A stretch of 64,000 nucleotides of DNA, from the NCBI GenBank assembly GCA_031772625.1, contig CM062811.1, positions 644,442,820 to 644,506,819 on the forward strand, written 5' to 3'. Shown here piece by piece: positions 11,130 through 19,462 of this stretch. Source of the stretch: Pinus tabuliformis. Lineage: Eukaryota > Streptophyta > Pinopsida > Pinales > Pinaceae. The notes beneath the pieces were generated by a model, which saw nothing but the letters and a program-made list of their open reading frames with translations, was not told the DNA's origin and ran no database searches. The position numbers and the translations under genes are program-made. Positions within the stretch are counted from its first letter, which is position 1. The number at the start of each line of letters is the position of its first letter.

Positions 11130-14100
11130 CTCCTGATGATGATCCTGTGTCTAGTAGTGGTGATGGACTTGATGATTGATCATGTGTACATTGTAGACTT
11201 GTAGTAGGCCAATGGCCTCATAGCTTGCAGCATTGTTTTTGGACTTTATAGGCCATTTAGAGCCTCATTTCTTATGTATTTTGCTATTTTGTCGATGATA
11301 TGTATTGTACTCGGTGCCATTTTGATATATTCACCTTTACATGGTATATAAATGAGCAAACTTTGCATATTTTGTCTTTATTGGCTTGGAATCATGGTTT
11401 TACATCTTAAAAATAGTTTTGTTTCATTAAAAATTAATTATTTAATGTATTTTTTTAAAACCGGTTCGTTTAGACCAAACCAGTCCCGGTTAGACCGGTT
11501 CCGGTCGGTAAACCAGTTCATTGGGTGGACCGGTCCGGTCACCGGTTCCGGTTTTAAAAACATTGGTTGGGTGTGTGTTATATTCTTTCCATGACTAGCC
11601 CCACGGGTGGTATGTTGTGCCAGGCACAATGCCCCATGATTTTTTTTATTTTTTTTTATGCAGGCCTAATAATAGTTGGGCAGACCTAAGGATGGGGGGC
11701 GGACCCAAAGATGGTGGGTGGACCTAACTATGGTTTTGTGCATGGGTTTTGCATATGGTTTTGGGCATGATGGTTTTTTGCCCATGGTATTTTGTAGATC
11801 CGGTCAAGGGAACTACATTTATGTTCTAATCCAAGATTAATGGATTGAGGTTTATGAATACTTCGGCGTGTATATATATGTATTATAACATTGAAAGGAA
11901 TATAATGAAAAGTCAATCTGGTAGTCCCAGTTTTGGAATCCTCGGGAAAATCTTTGTGTATATTTATTTTCTGTTCTCATCATTGTTTATTTTTTCTGTT
12001 TGAAGAATTTGTTTGTAGGTAATTTCTATACAAGGTTAAAACCTACAAGTTTGTTGTCCCAATGTGAAGTGAGGTTACCATAGGTTACATATTATATAGT
12101 TTGATAATTTTTTAAGAACAAATTTTGTCACCACTGCTCCTTGTCTAAGGAAACCTTACTCTTTTTGCTTTCTTAAATGTTTAATTTCTTTTTCTCATCA
12201 ATAATAATATACTGTATATATGTGTTTTTTTAAATTTTAATTCAGTCAAAATATTCAATATTATTTTTATTTTTCACCAATTAACTTACCTATACTTTTG
12301 TTTATAAGGTCTTAGATAGACTGTGATTGGGTGTTTTGTTAAGGGATTCCATGATGTGATGTCATTGGTTCAATTCTCCAACCCTATCAAGATGATATAT
12401 TGGTATTAGACATAATAAAAATATAGTCCCACCAAACTTAAAAAAGAAAAACCTACCTATATTTTTTAAACTTTTTTAATAATGTTATGTGATAACATCT
12501 GTTATCTCCCATCTACATTATTTTAATGAGTTGATAGTGAATTTCACATTAGTTTAGATTCTTAAAGATGTCGTAATAAGCTTCTTAAATTAAATTAGAG
12601 CTTACATATGATAAAGTCAAAATATTTTGGAAGGTTTATAGTTTTGAACATGCTTTCAAACTTGGAGTTGTCTTTAGTGTGATTTTTTGGACTTTACCGT
12701 ACCGAATCCGGTGGAAAAAATTAGGTGAAACCTTGATTTGTGTTATTTAAACTGGTTTTTTTCATAGTGTACTTGGATTGTACAGAGTTTACCCATCAAA
12801 TTTGTAATTTCAATAAATTACGACTAGATTTTAGAGAAATTAAACCAAAACAGAAAAACTTCCAAAAAAACAAACTAAAAACAGTCGTTCAAAATTTGAA
12901 AAATTTGTAATTTTGAACCCGATTTCAAAATAATAAAAAATTGAAACCTATTTAGTTGTCTCATCGGATTCCACGATCGTTTAGGGGCACTGTTCATGGG
13001 TGCTGGCCAATGCATTTAAATCATAGAGCTAATTAAACGGAGCAGCTCGGTTAGTCATTATAAATAATGGAAAATTTGTAATATTTTTAATAGTGATCAA
13101 TTATGATGTATGTTAGGTGCAAATGTATTTTAATTATATAAAAATAATAATATATAGATATAAATTTTTTAAATTTTTATTTTTATTTTTATTTTTAATT
13201 ATAATTATAATTATAATGTGTAGTTAAATTGGTTTATAATTATGATAATGTTTATTAAAATTATAAGTTTCAATGGTGTATTTTGTATTATTTGAATATT
13301 CTAAGTTTGAATATATTTATGTATTCAAAAATATATTTAAAATTGGAATTTCAACTCAAAAATATGTAAGGTACAAAAAAATTAAATTAATACTATCACA
13401 GATTTTAAAAGAATGTTGATATGTTAAAACTATAAATACAAGACATATTAATATAGTTTTAATATCACTGTAGGTAATATTTAAAATTAGGCAAGTATAT
13501 TTGCGTTTCTCTTCTTGTTAGGTGTATTTTGGAACAGAACTTCTAACATTTTAATCTAATCATCATTATCTTCTTGTTATGTGTATTTTGGAATAAGGCT
13601 TCTAAAATCCATGGTATTATAATAAAACCCATTTACAAATAAAGAATCTCCAAGAATCTCTAGAGTAAAATGGAAATAAATGTTTTGATACTTATTATGG
13701 ATTGATGTCTATCAACATTTGCCAACCATTTAATTTATATAACTGTAATAAACATTTATAATACTTGCACATGCTTATATGTTATTATTTAATCAAAATA
13801 ATTTACATTATTTCGTAATTTCATATTTTAATTTTATCATCTCTCTTTTTAAATTTAAATTTTATGATTTTTCTTGTATTTAAAAATATGGATCTATTAT
13901 ATCGATTTCATGATAATTTTCATTTTCAATTGTGGAGTCAACTGGTTTTGAACCACGAGTATGATTTGAGTCAACCAATTTTGAACCACTAAATATTGTT
14001 CATCAAAATTTTAATGATAAACCATACTTAGTGGTTCAAGAAGTTTACTCAAAATTTTGAAATGTAATTTACCTAAATAATTACCTTGAAAAATCAATAT

Positions 14101-14145
14101 GAATCACAAAAATTTGTATTCTCAAACTTTGAGATCTATAAACAT

Positions 14146-14349
14146 TTCTCCCACTCTTATTCAGATTAACAAAATAATATAGCAATTAAGAACAGAATTA
14201 CATGCTTAAATGAAAAAATTCAAGGTTGAAGTAATGTGTAAGGAGGATTCTCCCACTCTTATTCAGATTAACAAAATAATATAGCAATTAAGAACAGAAT
14301 TACATGCTTAAATGAAAAAATTCAAGGTTGAAGTAATGTGTAAGGAGGA
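14146..14349. repeat. 102-bp tandem duplication
   Basis: Two copies starting 'ttctcccactcttattcag' at 14146 and 14248 are essentially identical over 102 bases and end at 'gtgtaaggagga'. There is no coding content. Confidence 0.9.
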
Positions 14350-14435
14350 ATCTTAAATGTAATGGTCAAAATCCGAGTAACCATTGGGCTATGGGCTATA
14401 GTGTTTAACAAAAACAGTTATTCAATAAGTTCAGT

Positions 14436-14505
14436 CTCATTAGAAAAATTTAATGATAACTTCCTCACCTCTCATTAGAAAAATTTAATGATAACTTCCT
14501 CACCT
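14436..14505. repeat. 35-bp tandem duplication
   Basis: The unit 'ctcattagaaaaatttaatg…cacct' is present at 14436 and again at 14471, identical in both copies. A further imperfect pair ('aaatatcctgaaaaac') lies just downstream at about 14530-14580. Confidence 0.85.
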
Positions 14506-15410
14506 AAGTTTCAGTCCCATGACCATGTTGAAATATCCTGAAAAACCATAACAATGTTCAAATATCCTGAAAAACAATAAGCGGTTTCCTCATTTAAAAA
14601 AAACAGGCAGGGTAGGGTGTATGTGTAATTTCCAACTATCTACGTGTACTGCGAAGCTTTTTTGTGCCATAAAAGTTGAGTTTTAATCTTTTTAAAGAGA
14701 TGAATGAATTAACAGTAATGATCCTACATGAAAGGGAGTTTTGAAAAGGGAGTTTTGATTAATATTTTCCAAGCCAAAGCCATTTTCCTCAAGGATCGTG
14801 CTTGTGTTCAGGCAGAAATTTTTTTTGACTGTGGCCTTGTAGGAATTTACAGGTTAGAATCCCACGGGTGATGAGAAAGACTGTTGGAGATTGGGGATTA
14901 TGTTCTGTTAGCATTAATTGTATAGCTTAACGCAATACTTGCTTGCTTCAGATTATTTTAAATTTTCGTCAACGCTGGTAAAAATTAAATTAATATAGAA
15001 TTTCTACATCCCGTATGAATTCCTACCGTTGGGGCAGCATCGGTATGTTGAGGATTTAGTCAATGAGCAGCTTCACGATGGTCTCCCCTTCTGTCAGAAG
15101 CTATTATTTTTTCCAGGTAAGTTGCACATACATTTTCCAATGTTTTAATTATGCTGCTGCCTAATAGTTAATCCCTGTTAACACTTTTTTGCAGGTATTC
15201 GCTACCACGTACCCTTGTTTACTATCAATCTATTTAACCGGCTCATGCCAAAATAACCAAATTAAGGATTACTATCAATCTATTTAACAGGTTCATACCA
15301 AAATAGATGGATTATGGGAGAAACAACATACTGTAGCTGGATTTGCTGTGGGTGGATGCCCCAAGTCGAACGACAGTTGTGACAGTTCTTAAAGATTTAA
15401 GGTATGATTA

Positions 15411-15890
15411 TGTCTGAGCCAAGGTTCAGACTCGGGACCTACCTTTAGTGACAGTTCTTGAAGATTTAAGGTATAATTGTGTCAGAGCCCAGGTTCGAAC
15501 TGTGGACCTTTAGTGATTAAGATTTAAGGTATGATTAGGTCTGAGCGAAGGTTCGAACTGGGGACCTACGTTTAGTGACAGTTCTTAAATATTTAAGGTT
15601 TAATTATGTCTGAGCTCAGGTTCGAACTGGGGACCTACGTTTAGTGACAGTTCTTACAGATTTAAGGTTTAATTATGTCTGAGCTCAGGTTCGAACTGGG
15701 GACCTTTAGCGGCAGTCATTAAAAATTTAAGGTTTAATTATGTCTGAGCTCAGGTTCGAACTGGGGACCTTTAGCGGCAGTCATTAAAAATTTAAAAAGG
15801 TACAATTGTGTCTGAGCCCAGGCTCGAACTGGGGACCCTTAGTGATAACGAAAAACTGTGTCTGAGTCCCACCGCGAAAACTATTTTAAA
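15411..15890 (-). repeat. Tandem array of tRNA-Val(CAC)-like 3' halves
   Basis: Seven units plus one truncated unit start at 15411, 15480, 15539, 15607, 15676, 15741, 15809 and 15859 (periods 50-69 bases). On the minus strand each holds CACTAAAGGTCCCC, then a T-arm with loop TTCGAAC closed by CCCAG/CTGGG, then CTCAGACA. This is the 3' half of a plant tRNA-Val(CAC) as I remember that family: anticodon-stem 3' side, variable loop, T-arm, acceptor strand. No unit has the 5' half. Each is followed by an unrelated spacer of about 35 bases. None can fold as a tRNA. Confidence 0.75.
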
Positions 15891-15927
15891 ACACTCCTAC
15901 AAGAGGCATGACCGTACCTATAGAAAG

Positions 15928-15998
15928 TGCGCATCCGGGGAATCGAACCCCGGTCAGTACCGTGGGAGGGTACTATGATACCACTACACCAGATGCGC
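15928..15998 (-). tRNA. tRNA-Gly (anticodon CCC)
   Basis: The minus strand reads GCGCATC at the 5' end and GATGCGC plus discriminator A at the 3' end, forming a full 7-bp acceptor stem. The anticodon stem GTACC/GGTAC encloses loop CTCCCAC, so the anticodon is CCC. The T-arm CGGGG-TTCGATT-CCCCG is perfect, giving strong internal A and B boxes. It is 71 nt with no intron and looks intact. A run of four T on the minus strand lies about 47 bases downstream (15878-15881) and could terminate Pol III. Confidence 0.95.
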
Positions 15999-16214
15999 AA
16001 CTGATATTTTCGGAACATGACGTCTATCTTCTGTAACTTTGACGGAAACCAACCAATGAGATTCGTTTTCATATGGTTTTCCTTTTTCTTCATTTTATCA
16101 TCCAAATTCGAAAATCCAACGCTTTTTTATTTTCAGAGTGCACGGCACTGCTCTCGCCGGCAACAGATAATTAGCGACGAATTGTATCAAATAATTATGA
16201 TTTTTATTGTTCGA

Positions 16215-16465
16215 TCAAAATTTACCGGTACTAGAAATGAGGAAAGAGCTAACCAACCATCTCCAGGGTATTTAATGGCAGGGACGCCCGCAAGCGAAAA
16301 CCATGTTTCGACATTAACTAATATTTTAACTTTCGCGTGTTAATATTTTGCGTGTTAATATTTTGACTTTCGGGTGTTATCGGCTAAGCGGCGTGCATAT
16401 CCCAGGCATTAAATACCCTGGGGATGGCTAATTTGCTCTTTCCCTTTTACTGTACCTGTAACTAT
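16215..16465. repeat. Imperfect foldback (inverted repeat)
   Basis: The left arm at about 16215-16290 (…gaggaaagagctaacc…ccagggtatttaatgg…) is matched in reverse complement by the right arm at about 16385-16465 (…ccattaaataccctgg-like core…ctctttcccttt). The shared core CCAGGGTATTTAATG is exact on both arms. The loop of roughly 90 bases contains short 'gttaatattttg' repeats. It could be a foldback or MITE-like element; no target duplication was identified. Confidence 0.55.
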
Positions 16466-16659
16466 ACCAAGCAGACTACGTAACCTGTTCAAAAAGAAAT
16501 AACACGGCGGGCAATGCACAAACTACTACGAATTTGGCGCTCAAGCTGATGACCTGCTACTAATTAAGATCTTCATTGGCAATCTCGTAACTCTTATTTC
16601 AATCAAGATTTCTATCTTCGCCGCCTTCATTTATTTGTCGAAGTGGAAATGTGAATTGG

Positions 16660-17400
16660 AGAATTGTCATGGAAAACTGTCCTCTTTCTAATCGCAAGGG
16701 AGGAAAAAAAAGATTCATGCGCCATCGTTGGAGCAAATAAGAGAGGACTTGAGGGTTTACAGACTGGTCGTGAAGACAGTTTTTATTTCAGTAGCAGCTT
16801 ATGGTACTGTTGTTCTGGGTATCAACTGTTTAAAGGAGTTCTATTCACAAGGGAGGAAACAAAAGATTCATGCACCATATTTCGAGCAAAGAAGATGCCT
16901 CTAGGGGGGTGTTGACGGTCTACAGATTGGTACGGAAGAAAGTTTTCAATAGTAGCGTATGGTACTCTTCTTCTGGATATCAACAATTTAGAGCTTCCGA
17001 ACTTGGGTGTCAAGCATTTGAAGGGCTGCTATGTTATTAATGCTAGGAGGGCTTGAACTGCCGACCTTGGGTATTAAGAATTTGAAAGATTGCTCTAATA
17101 TTCAGGAGGGCTTGAGCCTCCGACCTTGGGTATCAAGAATTTGAAGGGTTGCTACGATATTAATCCTAGAAGGAGGACTTGAACCTCCGACCTTGTGTAT
17201 CAAGAATTTGAAGGGTTGCTATGATGTTAACGCTATAGGAAGGGTTCCAACGCCCGACCTGTTTTCATTTCAATAGTAGCTTATGGAACTGTTGTTCTGA
17301 GTATTGACAATGTAAAGCCCTCTGAGCTTGGTTATCAAGAATTTGAAGTTTAGATATTGTTGTTCTTAGTATCAACAATGTAAAGGATTGCTCTAAAACG
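16660..17400. repeat. Degenerate tandem blocks around a 'tagcttatggtactgttgttctg' word
   Basis: A block containing 'gcttatggtactgttgttc' followed by 'gtatcaac' recurs at about 16795, 16955, 17278 and (shortened) 17350. A second block containing 'aagggaggaaa…agattcatgc' recurs at about 16697 and 16849. One frame reads AYGTVVLGINCLKEFY but is open only briefly, and I recognise no protein. The blocks merge downstream with the tRNA-Asn-half array. Confidence 0.6.
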
Positions 17401-17770
17401 CTAGAAGGGCTTGAACCATCGAACCTTCGGTATCAAGGATTCAGAAAAATTGCTATGATCTTGGATGAGACGGATGATTCGAATTCAGGAGATAAAGATG
17501 ACCGCTAGGAGGGCTTGAATGTCCGACCTTGTGGGTAACAAGAATTCAAAAAAATTGCTATGATCTTGGATGTGAAGAATTCAGGAGATAAAGATTGATT
17601 AACAAGAATTCAGAAGAATCGCTATGATCTTGGATGTGAAGAATTCAGGAGATAAAGATTAGTTAACAAGAATTTTGAAGAATTGCTATGCTCCTGGATG
17701 TGAAGAATTCAGGAGATAAAATTACCGCTAGAAGGAGGAATTGAACCTCCAACCCTGTGGTTAACAAGAA
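17042..17770 (-). repeat. Dispersed array of tRNA-Asn(GTT) 3' halves
   Basis: Seven fragments start near 17042, 17101, 17165, 17231, 17398, 17502 and 17727. The best (17727) reads on the plus strand 'gctagaaggagg…gaacctcc…cctgtggttaaca'. It matches the intact tRNA-Asn at 18907-18980 from the acceptor 3' strand through the T-arm to the anticodon, then switches to an unrelated 'agaattcagaagaattgc' tail. The break is inside the anticodon loop. None has the 5' half. The remaining fragments show progressive decay. Confidence 0.8.
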
Positions 17771-18895
17771 TTCAGAAGAATTGCTATGATCTTGGATGTG
17801 AAGAATTCAGAAGAATCGCTATGATCTTGGATGTGAAGAATTACTATGATCTTGCATATGAAGAATCCAAGAAAGAGAAGAATGGCTATGATATGATCTT
17901 GGATATGAAGAAATCAGACAAATTTAACCACAAGAATTCAAAAGAATTGCTGCGATCTTGGATTTTTGCTATGATATGATCTTGGATATGAAGAATTCAT
18001 AAGAATTTAACCACAAGAGTTCAGAAGAGTTGCTATGATCTTGGATGCGAAGAATTCAGAAGAATCACTATGATCTTGGATGTGAAGAATCCAAGAGAGA
18101 GAAGAATTGCTATGATCTTGGATATGAAGAATTTAAGAGATGAAGAATTGCTATGATATGATCTTGGATATGAAGAATTCAGAAGAGTAGATATGTCTTG
18201 GATGTGTTGGATATGAAGAATATGGGTATGAAAAATTCAGAAGAATAATTATGTCTTGGATGTGAAGAATTTAAGAAAAGAAGAATTGCTATGATATGAT
18301 CTTGGATACAAGGAATTCAGAAGAATAACTATGTCTTGGATGTGAAGAATTACTATGATCTTCGATATGAAGAATCCAATAATAATTATGTCTTGGATGT
18401 GAAGAATTTAAGAAATAAAGAATTGCTATGCTATGATCTGATCTTGGATATTAAGAATTCAGAAGAATAGCTATGTCTTGTATGTGAAGAATTACTATGA
18501 TCTTGGATATGAAGAATCCAAGAAAATGAAGAATTCAGAAGAAGCTATGTCTTGGATGTGAAGAATTACTATGATCTTGGAAGAGAAGAATCGCTAAAAT
18601 CTTGGATGTGAAAAAGGATATGAAGAATTCAGAAGAATAGCTATGTCTTGGATGTGAAGAATTACTATGATCTTGGAAGAGAAGAATTGCTATAATCTTG
18701 GATGTGAAGAAGGATATGAAAAATTCAGAAGAATAGCTGTCTTGGATGTGAAGAATTACTATGATCTTGGATATGAAAAATTCAGAAGAATAGCTGTCTT
18801 GGATGTGAAAAATTACTATGATCTTTACTATGAAGAATCCAAGAAAGAGAAGAATTGCTATGATCTTGGATGTGAAATGCGAAGAATTTAAAAGA
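17530..18895. repeat. Minisatellite of 'gaagaattgctatgatcttggatgtg' units
   Basis: Some 1.3 kb is built from variants of a 25-40 base unit containing 'gaattcagaagaa', 'ctatgatcttgg' and 'atgtgaagaa', with occasional 'aagaaagagaag' inserts. Units vary in length and order, so higher-order duplication is likely. The unit is the same as the tail attached to the tRNA-Asn half fragments, linking the two repeats. Open frames across it (for example 18535-18954 minus) are low-complexity by-products. Confidence 0.85.
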
Positions 18896-18906
18896 TAATT
18901 ATTACC

Positions 18907-18930
18907 CGCTAGAAGGAGGGCTTGAACCTC

Positions 18931-18963
<33 letters not shown>

Positions 18964-18980
18964 AACTGAGCTATTCCAGC
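18907..18980 (-). tRNA. tRNA-Asn (anticodon GTT)
   Basis: The minus strand starts GCTGGAA and ends TTCTAGC plus discriminator G. The acceptor stem has a G-T pair, as in known plant tRNA-Asn genes. The anticodon stem TGTGG/CCACA holds loop CTGTTAA (anticodon GTT). The T-arm GGAGG-TTCAAGC-CCTCC is perfect and the D-arm reads AGCTCAGTTGGTTAGAGC. It looks functional. It ends the repeat array on its downstream side and is the likely relative of the 3'-half fragments there. Confidence 0.95.
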
Positions 18981-19129
18981 AACACTTTGGATTTGTTTCC
19001 GACCTTCTGACAAAAGAGCCCTATCAAGACACTGCTCTGCTGAGTTCTGTAGCGTACGGAGTGTTTATCAAACAACACTGAATGTAATGTTGAATATGAA
19101 AAATTCAGTCAGTCCAAATTATGCTGTAA

Positions 19130-19330
19130 GCGGAAGAGCAGAATTCCCTTGATCTGACCCACCGTTACCGTTACGCCAATATTCTCGTAAATTAAATTTG
19201 GCCTGTAAACAAAAAAACAGAATTCCCTAATCTATCTGCTGTTACCGACACGCCATTCTCATAAATTTGGTACGTAAACAGAAAAGCAGAATTTCTCATA
19301 AATATAATTTGCTCTGTAAAGTAAAAATGT
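19130..19330. repeat. Degenerate ~80-bp tandem repeat, about three units
   Basis: Units share 'gcagaattcc…ctgttaccg…cgccattctc…ataaatttgg…tgtaaacag'. They lie between tRNA-Asn and tRNA-Glu. No function is seen. Confidence 0.5.
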
Positions 19331-19388
19331 AACTTCATCTTCGTCCAGTCCAGGGATTCCCGAGCAAACAGAAACCTTGAACTCTATC

Positions 19389-19462
19389 TTCCGTTGCCGG
19401 GATTTGAACCCGGGTCGCCTGGGTGAAAACAAGGTATCCTAGCGGGACTGGACGACAACGGA
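19389..19462 (-). tRNA. tRNA-Glu (anticodon TTC)
   Basis: The minus strand begins TCCGTTG and ends CAACGGA plus discriminator A, a perfect 7-bp acceptor. The T-arm CCGGG-TTCAAAT-CCCGG is complete. The anticodon loop TTTTCAC gives TTC. The anticodon stem CCTTG/CCAGG contains one T-C mismatch, and the D-loop (CAGTCCCGCTAGG) departs from the usual plant sequence. It may be an ageing or variant copy. Confidence 0.85.

Larger units (their letters stand above)
7439..11565 (+). mobile_element. hAT DNA transposon with exact 8-bp target duplication
   Basis: Terminal inverted repeats are CAGTGTTTTTAAAACCG (7439-7455) and, read inward from 11565, CAATGTTTTTAAAACCG, matching at 16 of 17 bases. Identical 8-bp target duplications GTTGGGTG sit at 7431-7438 and 11566-11573, the hAT hallmark. 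Both subterminal zones (about 7475-7610 and 11458-11550) are crowded with CCGGTT/AACCGG words, the usual kind of transposase-binding repeats. The element carries one multi-exon transposase gene on the plus strand, now interrupted by three stop codons, plus a 527-bp internal tandem duplication. It inserted after the host Copia element, because it lies inside its LTR. Confidence 0.95.
7430..12047 (+). repeat. 3' LTR of Copia element 1, split by hAT
   Basis: The LTR begins TG at 7430. Nine bases are present before the hAT, and the remaining 474 bases lie at 11574-12047, after the second copy of the 8-bp target duplication (11566-11573). The 3' copy has the same end, CCTACA, as the 5' LTR and is followed by the AGTTT target duplication. 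Confidence 0.9.
2864..12052 (+). mobile_element. Copia LTR retrotransposon, decayed, with nested hAT
   Basis: This is a complete but inactive Ty1/Copia element. The outer ends are TGTTGGGTG at 2869 and CCTACA at 12047, flanked by identical 5-bp target duplications AGTTT (2864-2868 and 12048-12052). The 5' LTR is 2869-3365. The 3' LTR starts at 7430 and is split after nine bases by a hAT transposon, resuming at 11574. Internal order is gag, protease, integrase, reverse transcriptase, RNase H, which is the Copia order. A purine-rich tract (7411-7429) precedes the 3' LTR. Coding is broken by many stops and shifts. The boundaries are read directly from the sequence; the family assignment rests on domain order and motifs. 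Confidence 0.93.
12053..15340. other. AT-rich intergenic DNA with small duplications
   Basis: No coding region is recognised. The stretch contains homopolymer-rich and TA-rich DNA and the tandem duplications listed separately. One weak gene-like hint is a frame ending at a donor-like CCAG|GTAAGT (15118), with an acceptor-like TTTTTTGCAG at about 15194 and an open continuation. The peptide (RYVEDLVNEQLHDG…) matches no family I know, so no gene is called. Confidence 0.5.

Noticed and set aside
15000-15300. Possible two-exon gene with GTAAGT donor and TTTTTTGCAG acceptor
   Set aside because: The peptides match no family and the downstream part is a local duplication with stops; evidence is too weak.
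15411-15890. Regular repeats with spacers, CRISPR-like at first sight
   Set aside because: The spacers are similar to each other, the repeats are tRNA T-arms, and the genome is a plant's.
18535-18954. 139-codon minus-strand open frame
   Set aside because: Low-complexity translation of the 'gaagaattgctatgatcttgg' minisatellite running into the tRNA-Asn gene.
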